A stretch of DNA of 64,000 nucleotides from JAGXRK01 sp963714415 (GCA_963714415.1 CAVQOL010000005.1:1-64000); one strand, 5' to 3'; numbered from the stretch's first letter, positions 1 to 11,123 are shown. A program made the numbers and translations. Notes: generated by a model not told the origin, from the letters alone.

Positions 1-668
1 CTCTTAATAATTATGGCGAAGAACCAGATTTAATGATAATCAGAAGTTTATGTGAAAAAAAAGGAGGGATAGCATCTATACAAGCATTTGGAGATTGGGT
101 TCGCTTCAATGGGCAAATCAACAGTCTTCAGACAAGCGGTATACAACCGGTTTTTACACCATTATCCCGTGCAGAAAAAAGCAGTGCAGATACATTTATT
201 TGTGTTCATGCAATGAAGCTGTTTATGCAAAATCAAAACATCAACACATTGATATTGGTTTCCGGAGATCGTGATTTTATACCACTGTTGAATGAGTTAA
301 GATCACTCGGGAAAAATACTTTTTTAATGGCAGTCCCCGGTTCTATATCACGGGATTTGGTGAATGTTGCGGATGGAGTGATAGAATATCAGCCGGCAAA
401 AATTAAACCTAAAGAATCTAAAACATTACAGACGCCGCAAAAGAAGGTGAGCGAACAGATAGAGAACAGTATCCTTTCATTTTTAAAGAAAGAGAATCGC
501 AGAATAAATGTCGCAACTATCGGGATAATGATTAAGAAGGAACATCCGGCGTTTAATCATAAAGAGTTTGGTTATGATAAACTTTCACACTTTCTTGATG
601 GTTTTTCGCAAATTAAAATAGAGTATGATGAAGATAAGCTGGTTGCCTATGCCAGTTTAATCAAATAA
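1..668 (+). CDS. NYN (LabA/DUF88-like) domain protein with C-terminal OST-HTH/LOTUS-like domain, 5' end cut by window edge
   Basis: The reading frame is open to the left edge, so the start lies outside the window; the first internal ATG is at 33. The visible part holds the second half of a NYN/PIN-like fold: SGDRDFIPLLNELRSLGK carries the paired acidic residues expected of this nuclease superfamily. After a Lys/Pro-rich linker (around residues 125-145 from the ATG at 33), the last 70 residues resemble an OST-HTH/LOTUS RNA-binding domain (QIENSILSFLKKENRRIN, then a Y-x-K-L-x-x-F-L segment). Proteins of this build are thought to act on RNA; the substrate is unknown. It stands alone, 75 bases before the next gene. 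Confidence 0.75.
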   Translation, partial: LNNYGEEPDLMIIRSLCEKKGGIASIQAFGDWVRFNGQINSLQTSGIQPVFTPLSRAEKSSADTFICVHAMKLFMQNQNINTLILVSGDRDFIPLLNELRSLGKNTFLMAVPGSISRDLVNVADGVIEYQPAKIKPKESKTLQTPQKKVSEQIENSILSFLKKENRRINVATIGIMIKKEHPAFNHKEFGYDKLSHFLDGFSQIKIEYDEDKLVAYASLIK

Positions 669-755
669 TTTATCAATATAAATTATTTATCAGGTGCATT
701 GATCAAACTGAAAATGTTGGTAAGTTTTAACTGACCAAATTATATGAGGTATGAA

Positions 756-1457
756 ATGAAAAAGATTAATTTTTCACCATTCTTTATTTTAATGATAGGT
801 ATATTCATCACCACCAATTTTTTCTGCCAGGATAAAAAAGGAATGCAAAACTCAGAATCAGATATTATTCAGTTACCGGCACCAAATTATAAGAGTAATA
901 CTTCTATTGAAGAGGCTTTGCAGAAAAGACGATCTGTCAGAGATTATAGTAATAAACCGTTATCATTATCTGAAGTCTCTCAAATTCTCTGGGCTGCACA
1001 GGGAATAACTGATGAAACAGATGGACTCAGAACCGCCCCTTCTGCAGGTGCTTTATATCCTCTGGAAGTGTATTTAGTTGCAGCAAATGTAGAGGAGCTG
1101 GCTGCAGGTATCTATAAATATAATCCACTAAATCATACCTTAAAAAAAATTACTGAAGGGGATAAGCGTGTAGAAATTTCAAATGCAGCTCTCAAACAGC
1201 GTTCAATTGTGGAAGCATCGGCTTTAGTTGTAATTACTGCGGTATACGAAAGAACTTCTGTTAAATACGGTAAGAGAACCGAAAGATATGTAAATATGGA
1301 AGTTGGACACGTTGGACAGAATATTTATCTTCAGGGAGTCTCAATAGGGTTAAGTACTGTAATGGTAGGCGCATTTGAGGATGAATCACTTAAGCAGGCA
1401 ATGAATCTTCCGGAAAATGAATTTCCATTAGCTATATATCCATTAGGGAAAATATAA
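756..1457 (+). CDS. SagB/ThcOx-type nitroreductase-family oxidoreductase, exported
   Basis: A flavin-dependent nitroreductase-fold protein. The motif RRSVRDYSNKPLS near the start and TAPSAGALYPLEVYLV are typical of the SagB-type dehydrogenase subfamily, and VGHVGQNIYLQ lies near the end. The ATG at 756 is preferred over the one at 744 because GAGGT lies just before it; this gives a 233-residue protein with an N-terminal hydrophobic signal segment (residues 5-23). Members with signal peptides are common in Bacteroidota, and most have no known substrate. No azole-peptide or lantibiotic genes are nearby, so a natural-product role is not supported here. Confidence 0.8.
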   Translation: MKKINFSPFFILMIGIFITTNFFCQDKKGMQNSESDIIQLPAPNYKSNTSIEEALQKRRSVRDYSNKPLSLSEVSQILWAAQGITDETDGLRTAPSAGALYPLEVYLVAANVEELAAGIYKYNPLNHTLKKITEGDKRVEISNAALKQRSIVEASALVVITAVYERTSVKYGKRTERYVNMEVGHVGQNIYLQGVSIGLSTVMVGAFEDESLKQAMNLPENEFPLAIYPLGKI

Positions 1458-1478
1458 GATCACTCAGACAAAATCTTT

Positions 1479-1500
1479 GCATACAATTGAGAGTGTATGC
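1479..1500. terminator. Hairpin after the SagB-like gene
   Basis: GCATACA pairs with TGTATGC 9 bases later, 20 bases after the stop codon. There is no clear U-tract after it, so it is only a possible terminator or pause site. Confidence 0.3.
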
Positions 1501-1620
1501 GATGGGGATACAAACCTTTTACTATCACTAGATTTCACGCTTAAAGGTTGTTAAAAGCTATAAATAAAAATTTATAAAATTTTGGTAACTGAAGTCCTCC
1601 CCTTCAAACTCAAAAATATT

Positions 1621-1971
1621 CTATGAAGAAAAAGATTCTAGGGCTTGCTCTTCTGAAGAATAAATATTGAACACCCTGTATAATCCCATAGTATTCATTA
1701 TTTCGAAAGCATCTGAACTCGGCGCGATTATTTTTAACTCACCGCCCTTATCAGTAATTCTTTTCAGAATCATTACCAGCGCACCGAGAAATGTAGAATC
1801 AATAAATTCGCATCGGCGGAGATCAATTATTATTTTATATTGTTTCATTGCAATAGAATCATAAATTCGATCACGAAATACAGTGGCTTCTTTTATCGTA
1901 GCGCGGATGAAGTTTACTTTTTCTATTAATACGTTACCCACAAATTTTCTGGAATAATCATCTTCAATCAT
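1621..1971 (-). CDS. STAS-domain anti-anti-sigma factor-like protein
   Basis: A 116-residue single-domain protein. The core strand KIIIDLRRCEFIDSTFLGAL matches the STAS fold of SpoIIAA/RsbV proteins, with the phospho-acceptor position in DST. Such proteins are phosphorylated by a HATPase-type anti-sigma kinase and, when unphosphorylated, sequester it; they act in the cytoplasm in partner-switching cascades. No kinase or phosphatase partner is encoded next to it, so the pathway it feeds is unknown. It is a lone gene, transcribed convergently toward the SagB-like gene. Confidence 0.8.
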   Translation of the reverse strand: MIEDDYSRKFVGNVLIEKVNFIRATIKEATVFRDRIYDSIAMKQYKIIIDLRRCEFIDSTFLGALVMILKRITDKGGELKIIAPSSDAFEIMNTMGLYRVFNIYSSEEQALESFSS

Positions 1972-2325
1972 ATTGAACCTTTAGATGTTGATGCAATTAG
2001 GAATTATTCAAATATAATTTCCGAGCAAATATAAATAATATTTGTTTTAAAGGTGTATTTTTTGGCAAGATTATATAATATTAATTAAATATGGTATTAT
2101 TTAGAAATAGGTGTTTTGAGTACAAACCTTTAGATAATAGGAAACCTGAAAAAATATTTCATCTTTCAGGCTTTGATATAAAGTTCCAAGAACAAATTTG
2201 ATTTTTCACCTTATCGAATTAAGATTATTTTACAAAATATAATTGTTGGTTTCCAATTCAGCTTGATGCCAAATAATTGAACTAAAAATATTTTATTAGA
2301 TTTGTATAGTAAATCAGAGATTATT
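1972..2325. other. Intergenic region between the STAS gene and glcD
   Basis: AT-rich, with no convincing ORF or RNA gene. The only structure seen is a short hairpin around 2142-2173 (CCTGAAA pairing with TTTCAGG). It should contain divergent promoters for the two flanking genes, but I cannot assign boxes with confidence. Confidence 0.4.
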
Positions 2326-3761
2326 ATGAATGATTCAGTAAAACAAAAATTAAAATCTGTTGTTGGTGCAACAAACTATTTGGATTCATTATGAAGACCG
2401 GCTCGTTTATTCGTACGACGGAACCCCAACACTTCATCAAATGCCTGAAGCAGTTATCTTTCCTGAGAATGAGGAGCAAATTTCATTATTAGTGAAACTT
2501 GCAAATGAAGAAAAATTCAATATCGTTCCGCGAGGATCGGGAACCGGACTAAGCGGCGGTTCTGTTCCTGTTGAGAATAGTGTTGTTATTGTGATGACTA
2601 AATGGAATAAAATTCTCGAAGTCGATGATAAGAATCTTACTACCTGGGTTCAACCCGGAGTTGTAACAGGAATTTTACAGAAAGAAGTTGAAAAGATCGG
2701 ATTATTTTATCCGCCCGATCCCGCAAGTTTAAATGTGTGCACTATTGGCGGAAATGTTGCGAACAATGCAGGTGGTTTACGAGGATTAAAGTACGGTGTT
2801 ACAAAAAATTATGTGCTCGGTTTGGAAATGATTTTACCTAACGGTGATCTTCTTAGAACCGGAGGTAAAAATATGAAAGATGTTGCCGGATATAATCTTC
2901 GTGATTTTATTGTTGGAAGCGAAGGTACGCTTAGGTATTATCACAAAAGTTTTGCTGAAGTTAATTCCAAAACCCACTCAATCAATCACTCTTCTCGCTT
3001 ATTTTGATAAACTTACAGACAGCGCTCAGGCGGTATCAGATATTGTTGCTGCACACATTACACCCTGTATGATGGAATTTCTTGATAACACAACGATCAA
3101 TTGTGTTGAAGATTATGCTAAAATTGGATTGCCAAGAAACAGTGAGGCAATTCTTCTACTTGAAGTTGATGGAAGAGGAAGTGTTGTTCAGGAAGATGCA
3201 GAAACGATTAAAAATATTCTGAACAATAACAGAGCTTCATTAATTAGAATTGCGAAGAATGAAGTTGAATCGAATCAACTAAAAACTGCAAGAAGAACAG
3301 CTTTCAGTGCACTTGCAAGAAAACGACCGACAACAATTTTAGAAGATGCTACTGTTCCCAGAAGCGAGTTACCTGTAATGATGGAAAAGGTTACTGAAGC
3401 GGCAAAAATGTTTAATGTTATGATCGGAAATTTCGGTCACGCAGGTGACGGCAATCTTCATCCGACATGTTTAACAGATGAAAGAGATAAAAATGAAATA
3501 GAAAAAGCTCATCGTGCATTTGATTTTATTTTTAATGAAGCAATAAAACTTGGTGGTACAATAACTGGCGAACATGGAACTGGCTTATCGAAGAAACATT
3601 TTCTCGAACAGCTTGCCGGTTTACCTGGTGTTGAAATGATGAAAAAAATTAAATCTGCTATTGATGAAAACAACATTTTGAACCCAGGAAAAATATTTAA
3701 TATTTCTCCAAAGTGTGAAGGAAGTTTACCAACCCGAAGAGAGCAAATCAAAGATTTTTAA
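2326..3761 (+). CDS. glcD: Glycolate/lactate oxidase FAD-binding subunit GlcD-like, two frameshifts
   Basis: FAD-linked 2-hydroxyacid dehydrogenase. The N-terminal FAD-binding (PCMH) domain shows PRGSGTGLSGGSVP and IGGNVANNAGG; the C-terminal oxidase domain shows GNFGHAGDGNLHPT and TITGEHGTGLSKK. It oxidises glycolate or D-lactate and passes electrons to the Fe-S subunit GlcF, which starts on the last base of this stop codon (ATG at 3761). The gene needs three frames. An ATG at 2326 gives MNDSVKQKLKSVVG, a +1 shift falls near 2391 (an extra T in TCATTATGAA), and a second +1 near 2936 (an extra A in ACGCTTAGGTATT) restores GSEGTLGIITK. The assembled product is about 477 residues, the usual family length. 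Confidence 0.85.
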
Positions 3762-5072
3762 TGAAACAAACTACTCCAAATCCGGAATTACTTAAAATCC
3801 TTCCTCACGATGATATACTTCAGCAGTGTATGCATTGCGGTTTGTGTCTTGCCACTTGTCCGACTTACGATATAACTAAAATGGAACGATCTTCACCTCG
3901 CGGAAGAATCTTTATGATCAAATCTGTTGCGAGGGGAGAGATGGAGCTGAGTCAAACATTTGCCGAGGAAATGAATTATTGTTTAGACTGCCAGGCTTGT
4001 GAGACGGCTTGTCCTGCAGGAGTTAAATACGGTAGAATGGTTGAAACAGCACGGGTTGTAATCGATGAAGCCGGGTTTGGTTCAAAGTTTGGAATTACGG
4101 TTAAAAGATTTGCATTGAGAAAAATTGTTGCATCAAGAAATACTTTAAAGTTTGTATCCAGATTATTATGGATTTATCAAAAAATTGGATTACAAAAGAT
4201 TGTTCGCTCCACAGGAATTCTTAAAATCTTTTCTTCGAAACTAGCTGAAGTTGAAAAACTTTCTCCTGTTATTGCCAATAAATTTTCGGATTCACAAATT
4301 AAAGAAAAGGAATTGCCGAATGGGAGAGATAAAATATAAAACAGCTTTCCACTTTGGCTGTTTGATGAACACAATGTTTGCAGATATAAATATTGATACG
4401 ATTGATGTTCTTAGAGAATGTGGTTGTGAGATTATCACACCAAAAGATCAGGTTTGCTGCGGTTCATTAAGCGGACATAATGGTGATATGGAATTTGCAC
4501 TTAAACTCGCAAGAAAAAATATCGATGCATTTGAAAAACACGATTACGATTATCTGATTTCAAACTCCGCCGGTTGCGGTGCGTTTATGAAAGATTATGC
4601 TCACTTACTTGAAGATGATCCTAATTACGCAGAGAAAGCCAAAAAGTTTTCATCTAAAGTAAAAGATATAATGGAATTTTTTGCTGAACAAAAACCACTT
4701 CCAAATCTTGATCTTGAAACTGAACTTAAACAAGTGACTTATCACGATGCTTGCCATTTAGCCCACGCACAAAAAGTTGTAACTCAACCACGCGAAGTTA
4801 TTCAATCAATTCCTGGTATTAAATATGCTGAGCTTGAAGAAGCAAGTTGGTGCTGCGGCAGTGCAGGTATTTATAATGTTGTAAGATATGATGATGCCTT
4901 AGTTCAGTTAGAACGAAAGATGAAGAATATTAAAAACACGAATGCAAAAATTGTTTTAACTGGAAATCCCGGTTGTATGGGACAAATCAAATACGGTACA
5001 CAAAAGTTTAATGTTGATGTTGAGGTTCTTCATCCGGTTACATTAATAAAAAGATTATTAAAATCTAAATAG
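3761..5072 (+). CDS. glcF: Glycolate oxidase iron-sulfur subunit GlcF-like, one frameshift
   Basis: Two ferredoxin-type clusters, CMHCGLCLATCP and CLDCQACETACP, are followed by two CCG domains (VCCGSLSGHNGD and WCCGSAGIYN, with CHLAHAQ between them). This is the electron-transfer subunit that pairs with GlcD; the coupled start (sharing one base with the glcD stop) supports co-expression and complex formation. The N-terminal frame ends at 4339 and the C-terminal frame runs from about 4251 to 5072. One extra A in the run near 4334 (GATAAAATATAAAAC) explains the break and gives DKYKTAFHFGC across the join. The joined product is about 436 residues. Confidence 0.85.
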
Positions 5073-5084
5073 TTACACTGCATT

Positions 5085-5181
5085 GTCATTTCGAACAAAA
5101 AGAGAAGTCTGTTTCTAGATATGTTTAAGATTTCTCGGTCGAAAACCTGTCTGCCGACGGGCAGGCTCCCTCAAAATGACA
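5085..5181. repeat. Dispersed intergenic repeat with GTCATT...AATGAC ends
   Basis: A non-coding block between glcF and lysA bounded by GTCATTTCGA and AAAATGACAG. It holds a palindrome, CCTGTCTGCCGACGGGCAGG. Similar GTCAT-bounded blocks occur at about 6474-6554 and around the GIY-YIG gene. It resembles a small non-autonomous repeat, and transcription of lysA may end in it. Confidence 0.5.
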
Positions 5182-5193
5182 GTTGAGGGTGCA

Positions 5194-6456
5194 TTAGATT
5201 ATCTTCTCATCCCACAACAAATGATCAAATGTCTCTCTGCTTCTTATCACTGAATGTTTATTCCCATCAACCATAATTTCCGGTGCACGGCGACGTCCGT
5301 TATAGTTTGAAGCCATTACCATTCCGTAAGCTCCGGACGACATCACTGCAAGAAGTTCACCACCTTTAGTCTCTGCGATTTCTCTATCTTTAGCAAAATA
5401 ATCACCAGACTCACAAACAGGTCCAACAATATCTGCAACAATGTTTTTTCTACTATTATTTTTTTGAATTGGCTGAATATGATGATACGCCTGATAAATC
5501 GTTGGTCTTAGTAAGTCAGTCATCGCAGAATCAACAACTAGGAATTTCTTTTCACCGTTAGTTTTGTTGTATAAAACTTCTGTTACCAGGAGTCCACCGT
5601 TTGCGGTTAGAAATCTACCAGGTTCAAATAAAATTTCGCAATCAAGTTTTTTTAATTCGGGAATAATCGCATTAGCAAATTCATCAATTGTAAAGGACTT
5701 TTCATCATCATACTGAACACCAATTCCGCCGCCAATATCAAAATGTTCAAGTTTTAGTCCTTCTTCTTTTTGTTTAAAGTAAATATGAGATAATTTTTTT
5801 ATAGCTTCTACAAATGGTTCAACCGAAGTGATTTGGGACCCGATATGCATATCAATTCCAGTAAAGCGGATATTGGAAAAGTCATTTCTTCTTCTATAGA
5901 TTGATAACGCGGTCTTCGAATCTATTCCAAATTTATTTTTTGAAAGTCCTGTTGATATATACGGATGAGTATTTGCATCAACATCTGGATTAACTCGCAA
6001 TGCAACAGAGGCTATTTTGTCCATTTCCTGAGCAACATTATTAATAAGTTCAAGCTCCTCCAAAGACTCAGCCTTAATCATAAGAACCTTATTTGCTAAT
6101 CCAAATCGTATCTCATCTTTGGTTTTTCCTACTCCTGATAAAATTATTTTTGAAGGACTAACGCCTGTTTTTAAAGCACGTATTAATTCACCTTCAGAAT
6201 TTGCATCAACTCCGCTACCAAGCTTTACAAATGTGTTTATCACACTCAAATTAAAATTGGCCTTCATCGCATAAAAAATCTTATGATCTATATCCTTAAA
6301 GGCATCTGTAAAATCCTGGTATTGTTTAACAAAGTGTTTTTTGCTATAAACGTAAAGCGGAGTTCCAAATTGTTTGGCTAAATCTTCAACTTTTACATCA
6401 TCGATATAAAGTTGATTGCTTTTGTATTTAATAAATTCAGTTTCGAAGTATTGCAT
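5194..6456 (-). CDS. lysA: Diaminopimelate decarboxylase
   Basis: Catalyses decarboxylation of meso-diaminopimelate to L-lysine, the last step of lysine synthesis. It is a fold-III PLP enzyme: the Schiff-base lysine is in KIFYAMKANFNLS, the phosphate-binding glycine loop in DIGGGIGVQYDD, and the substrate/dimer motifs EPGRFL and PVCESGDYF follow. Its 420 residues are normal for the family, and the frame is intact. It lies alone between two dispersed repeats. Confidence 0.95.
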   Translation of the reverse strand: MQYFETEFIKYKSNQLYIDDVKVEDLAKQFGTPLYVYSKKHFVKQYQDFTDAFKDIDHKIFYAMKANFNLSVINTFVKLGSGVDANSEGELIRALKTGVSPSKIILSGVGKTKDEIRFGLANKVLMIKAESLEELELINNVAQEMDKIASVALRVNPDVDANTHPYISTGLSKNKFGIDSKTALSIYRRRNDFSNIRFTGIDMHIGSQITSVEPFVEAIKKLSHIYFKQKEEGLKLEHFDIGGGIGVQYDDEKSFTIDEFANAIIPELKKLDCEILFEPGRFLTANGGLLVTEVLYNKTNGEKKFLVVDSAMTDLLRPTIYQAYHHIQPIQKNNSRKNIVADIVGPVCESGDYFAKDREIAETKGGELLAVMSSGAYGMVMASNYNGRRRAPEIMVDGNKHSVIRSRETFDHLLWDEKII

Positions 6457-6473
6457 AAGTTTATTTTATTTAA

Positions 6474-6554
6474 GTCATGCTGAACTTGTTTCAGCATCTG
6501 ATTATTAAAATTATTAAGATCCCGAAACAATCCGCCACGGGCGGACGGGATGAC
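6474..6554. repeat. Dispersed intergenic repeat, GTCATGCTGAA...GGGATGAC
   Basis: Upstream of lysA and downstream of the amidase-NamZ gene. It starts GTCATGCTGAACTTGTTTCAGCATCT and ends GGGATGACAG, with an internal GTCCGCC-type palindrome (CCGCCACGGGCGG). The end sequences match those of the 5085 block in inverted sense, so these look like copies of one small intergenic element family. Confidence 0.5.
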
Positions 6555-6559
6555 AGAAT

Positions 6560-8372
6560 TCAATTGTACAAATAATATTTTTTAGAAAGTTTCCTAAAAT
6601 TCTCAACATCCTTGTTTAAGTAGGGGAGAATATCATCCACTTTTAAATTTTTCATAAATAATTCTCTGATTTTATTAGTTCCCAATACTTTATCAAACAT
6701 ATCAAATCGTCCTTCATTTTCAGAAATAATATTTCTTCCATAAAGTTCATTAACAGCCTGAGCAAAATAAAATTGAATCGGAATAAGTTGTACAGTGTTA
6801 TAATCTGTAATATAAATTTGAACACCATTTAACATTTTATCTTTTCCAAATGCATAATATGGTTTGTAAGAAATCGGTCTGAACGAAACTCCTTCCAGTT
6901 CGTATGAATTCATTTTATTTGCTAGCTCTACAGAGTTTATCCATTCAGTTGCAAAGGTTTGAAAAGGAATAGTATAACCAACGCCAATGGATAATATCCC
7001 TCTGAGTTCTCCGATAATTCCTGAAGCAGCATAATAAAATGAAGAATAATAATGCGGGATATGAGGAGATGTTAAAATCCAGGGTAATCCTGTTTTTTCA
7101 AAATACATATCACGTGTCCAACCTTCCGCTGGAACAACCTGTAAATTACATCTTAACAGAATTTTTTAACATACCTTCTTCATTTAGCAACATTGCAAGC
7201 TCACCAACCGTTAATCCATGTACATACGGAATTGTATACTGACTCACAAAGGAAAAATATCCATCTTCAACAATGTTACCTTCAATTCTATTTCCACCGA
7301 GGGGATTTGGTCGATCAAGAATTATGACTTCTTTATTATTTTCTGCTGCAGCTTCCATAACTAAGCCCATTGTACTGATATAGGTATATGATCTGCTTCC
7401 AATATCCTGAATATCAAAAATTATAATATCAATATCTTTTAACATTTCTGTGCTTGGCTTACGTGTTTTACCATATAACGAGTATACAGGCAGATTAGTA
7501 AACTCATCAATGTAAAAGTCAACATAGTCGCCAGCAGAATAATTTCCTCTAACTCCATGTTCTGGTCCATATAATGCTACCAGATTTACTTCAGGAGAAT
7601 CATTTAGAATATCTATCGTAGATTTTAATTTACTATCAACTCCAGTAGCATTTGTAACTAAGCCAACTCTTTTTCCTTCGAGAATGTCAAAGTTTCTTTC
7701 ACGCAGTACTTCAATACCTGTTTTTACTTTTGATGAATTAATCAATTTTGATTTATCTGATTCATCTTCAACCATTCTTAAGAAAGAACCATTCTCAAAA
7801 TATTTGTAAAGGTCTTTTCCGGGACATAAAGTCTCAGTATAATCTTTGTGAGTTCTAATATCTTTCAAAGACACATTGTATTTGTGCTTCAGGAATGCAG
7901 TTAGTTTTGAAAGTGATTTCAACTGCTGATCATTTATCTTTTGAATCTCATAATTTCCTATTACACAAATCAAAGCATGACCACGGACATCATAATCTGT
8001 ATTAGTATCACCGGGATAATTGATTGGTCGGGCTTCATATATATTTCCCTTAAGATCAATCATAAAGTGGTAGGGGATATCAATCCACTTCTTTTCACTT
8101 CTACTCCAGGTTTGAAGATTTTTCAGGTATTGAAAAACGTCTTTATCTTCTGCAAATTCCTCACCGCTGTGATGAATAGTAATCTTATTTACTTGATGTT
8201 GAGGGAGAACTTTTGTTATTGGCTGCCAGTTCCAATCATTTCTTGAAGTTACTTTAAGATCTGAAGGATAATTAAGTTCAGTTATAGGTATGTAATTTGT
8301 TACATCTGCAGAGCAGGATGCAAGCATTAAAACTAATATCGGGAACGGAAAAAATTTCTTTAAAAAAGTCAT
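6560..8372 (-). CDS. Lipoprotein fusion: N-acetylmuramoyl-L-alanine amidase + NamZ-type (DUF1343) exo-N-acetylmuramidase, one frameshift
   Basis: The signal peptide ends in a lipobox (LASC, Cys20), so it is probably a membrane-anchored lipoprotein. Residues about 50-215 form a zinc amidase_2/PGRP-like domain with ITIHHSG, VRGHALI and THKDYTETLCPG. From about residue 235 the rest is DUF1343 (EGKRVGLVTNATG, YGPEHGVRG, DIQDIGSRSYTY, DRPNPLGG). DUF1343 includes NamZ (GH171), which removes MurNAc from non-reducing ends of glycan fragments. One polypeptide could thus strip peptides and then MurNAc from muropeptides. The frame breaks at about 7154, where an extra A (AAGATGTAAT) ends the first part; removing it gives VKCNLQVVPAEGWTRDM and an intact protein of about 603 residues. 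Confidence 0.85.
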
Positions 8373-8593
8373 TTTATTTCTCCGGATAGATTGTAAAAAA
8401 TCCAGTTTACGTTTATTATTACTTGCAAATATTTTTTATTAGATAAAATTAACTAAGTAAATTTACACATAAATTAATATTTCGTCTAAGATAGTATTTA
8501 TTTACTCTGAAAAATTCTGAAACAAAGTAACTAATTATAGTGCATAAATTATAATTAGTAACAATAATATTTTTATTTAAACAAAAAAAACAA

Positions 8594-10081
8594 ATGGAAC
8601 ATTACGGATTCTTATCATTACTACCACCGATACTTGCAATTCTTCTTGCGATAAAAACACGTCAAGTATTTGTTTCACTTCTATTCGGAATATGGCTTGG
8701 CTGGGTTATACTTAGTGATGGAAACTTTATTGATGGAAGTAATGCAACAATACAAGCCCTTGTTGATGTATTCAAAGACAGCGGTAATACGCGAACAATA
8801 ATGTTCAGCTGCCTTGTTGGAGCATTGATTGCATTCATTCAGAGATCAGGCGGTGTGTCAGGATTCGTTAAAGTAATAAATAAATTTTTAGATCATTTAG
8901 AGAATAAAAAAATAGGCAAAAGCAGAAAGACAGTTCAACTGCTTGCATGGGCAACCGGTACAGCGATTTTTGTTGAGTCGAGTATTAATGCTTTAACTGT
9001 TGGAGCCATATTCAGACCAATATTTGATAAACTAAAAATCCCACGTGAAAAACTTGCTTACATTGCAGATTCAATTTCCGCACCAACCTGTATATTAATT
9101 CCTCTAAATGCCTGGGGTGCTTATATAATGGGACTAATTGCAGCGCAAGGATTCAGCAATCCTTTATCTGTTTTGGTTAAAGCTTTCCCTTTCAATTTCT
9201 ATCCAATGCTTGCTATGGCTATGGTGCTTTTTGTTATTCTCAGTCAGAAAGATTTTGGACCAATGAAGAAAGCTGAAAAACGAGCAAAGGAAGAAGGAAA
9301 AGTTCTTCGTGATGGTGCTGTGCCTATGATTTCATCAGATGTTGTTGCAATGGAGAAAAAAGAAAATGTAAATGAAAAAGCCTATAATATGATTATTCCG
9401 ATCGCAGTAATGGTCGGAATGATGCCGCTTATGCTTCTTTACACTGGATGGGGACAGGTTGAAAATATTTCTTCACTTAGATGGTATGAACAAATATTTT
9501 TTGCTATTGGGAAAGGTTCCGGTTCCACTGCAGTTTTATATTCTGTTTTAACTTCAATTATTGTTGCAAGTATTTTATATATTTCACAAAAAATATTCAC
9601 ATTTGCAGAAACTATTGAGTTAATTTTCAAAGGTATAAGCGGATTAATTCCATTAGCTTTGCTTATGATGCTTGCTTTTGCCATCGGAACAGTTTGCCGT
9701 GAATTAGGTACAGGAATTTATACTGCAGAGTTGTCAAAGGAGTGGTTGTCTCCAAACTTCGTTCCGGTTATTGTATTTCTTGTTGCTTGCTTCATCGCTT
9801 TTTCAACCGGAACATCGTGGGGAACTTTTGCTATTATGCTTGCAATTGGAATTCCAATGGCTCAATCTCTTGATGCCAATGTCTATCTTACAATAGCTGC
9901 GGCACTCGGTGGCGGAGTTTTTGGTGATCATTGTTCACCAATTTCCGACACAACTATTATTGCCTCAATGGCTTCTGCAAGCGACCATATAGATCACGTC
10001 AAAACTCAGTTACCTTATGCCTTATTTGCAGGTGCGATTGCAGCCGTTATGTATTTGATACTAGGAATTTTAATTCATTGA
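8594..10081 (+). CDS. NhaC-family Na+/H+ antiporter-like membrane protein
   Basis: A 495-residue polytopic protein with about 11-12 hydrophobic segments. The C-terminal signature GGGVFGDHCSPISDTTIIAS is the conserved NhaC-family motif, and GTSWGTFAIMLAIG precedes it. Members exchange Na+ for H+ or for small organic acids. The start has only an A-rich leader, not a Shine-Dalgarno sequence. It lies divergent to the amidase-NamZ gene and before the amino-sugar kinase, so a substrate linked to that salvage cluster is possible but unproven. Confidence 0.85.
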   Translation: MEHYGFLSLLPPILAILLAIKTRQVFVSLLFGIWLGWVILSDGNFIDGSNATIQALVDVFKDSGNTRTIMFSCLVGALIAFIQRSGGVSGFVKVINKFLDHLENKKIGKSRKTVQLLAWATGTAIFVESSINALTVGAIFRPIFDKLKIPREKLAYIADSISAPTCILIPLNAWGAYIMGLIAAQGFSNPLSVLVKAFPFNFYPMLAMAMVLFVILSQKDFGPMKKAEKRAKEEGKVLRDGAVPMISSDVVAMEKKENVNEKAYNMIIPIAVMVGMMPLMLLYTGWGQVENISSLRWYEQIFFAIGKGSGSTAVLYSVLTSIIVASILYISQKIFTFAETIELIFKGISGLIPLALLMMLAFAIGTVCRELGTGIYTAELSKEWLSPNFVPVIVFLVACFIAFSTGTSWGTFAIMLAIGIPMAQSLDANVYLTIAAALGGGVFGDHCSPISDTTIIASMASASDHIDHVKTQLPYALFAGAIAAVMYLILGILIH

Positions 10082-10198
10082 TAGTTATGTTCAATATCAA
10101 GTGCAGACATATCTAAAAGAGTAATTTTGAGTTTATAATGCTTTCCAAAATCTCTATCTTACAATTGTATTTTATAAAAATTTGACAGGATAATTATT

Positions 10199-11112
10199 GT
10201 GAAATATCTGATCGGAATGGACGGCGGAGGGACTAAAACCAAGTTCATTCTCACTGATCCTGATCTTAATCCCATCTATGAAACCACTGGTGGCCCTTCA
10301 AACTTCTTGATGATTGGAAATGAAAAGGTATCTGAAACAATTCTTGATTTGATTAAAAATTGTGTTGAAAATAAAAATATTTCTTATGATGATATTGAAG
10401 GAATAATTCTCGGAACTACCGGTGGCGGAAGACGGAGTGATGCAGAACCACTTGAAAATGATATTATTCAATTTGCTAAATCAAAAAATATAATATTAAA
10501 AAACTTTCGTGTAGAAAGCGACGCTAGAATTGCTCTTGAAGGAGCGTTTTCAGGTAAACCCGGTAGTATTTTGATTGCCGGAACCGGATCAATAATGTTT
10601 GGTAAAGATATTAATGGAAAAATTCATCGGGTCGGCGGTTTTGGAAGATTTCTAGGTGATGAGGGAAGTGGTTACAGAATAGGTCAAAGAGGACTTAATG
10701 CAGTTGCTAAGTATTTTGACGGCAGGGGAAATAAAACGTTAATGACAGAACTGGCTTTACAAAGTTCTCAATTTCATCATCTGAAATTTTAATTACTGAA
10801 ATTTATAAGAATAACTTCGATGTTGCTTCTGCAGCACCCATTGTTCTTGAAGCAGCTGAAAAGAATGATAAAGAAGCGATTAAAATTCTTGAATCCGAAT
10901 CCGATGAAATGATTCTTCATATTTCTTCAATGAAAAATAAGCTTAATGAAAAAATTTTGTATGTAGCTTTAATCGGAAGTTTGCTGACTAAAGAAAATTA
11001 TTTCTCGTTTAGATTTAAAGAAAAAATTGTTAAACAGTTTAATGATGTCGTGATTAAGGAAGCCGAGAATCCGCCTGAAATTGGTGCCGTCTTGATGGCA
11101 AGACAATTATAG
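10199..11112 (+). CDS. BadF/BadG-type ATPase: N-acetylglucosamine/N-acetylmuramic acid kinase-like, one frameshift
   Basis: An ASKHA-fold sugar kinase. IGMDGGGTKTKFILTD forms the first phosphate loop, IAGTGSIMFG the second, and FLGDEGSGYRIGQRG the adenosine region. This family includes eukaryotic-type GlcNAc kinase and bacterial MurK, which phosphorylates MurNAc/GlcNAc during cell-wall salvage. GTG start at 10199 with AGGA upstream. The frame breaks near 10762; unlike most breaks in this window it needs one base added (an A in CAAAG), giving LQKFSISSSEIL and joining to the C-terminal part ending at 11112, for about 304 residues. Position between NamZ and an AmpG-like permease supports a salvage role; the exact sugar is inference. 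Confidence 0.8.
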
Positions 11113-11123
11113 AAATCAAATTT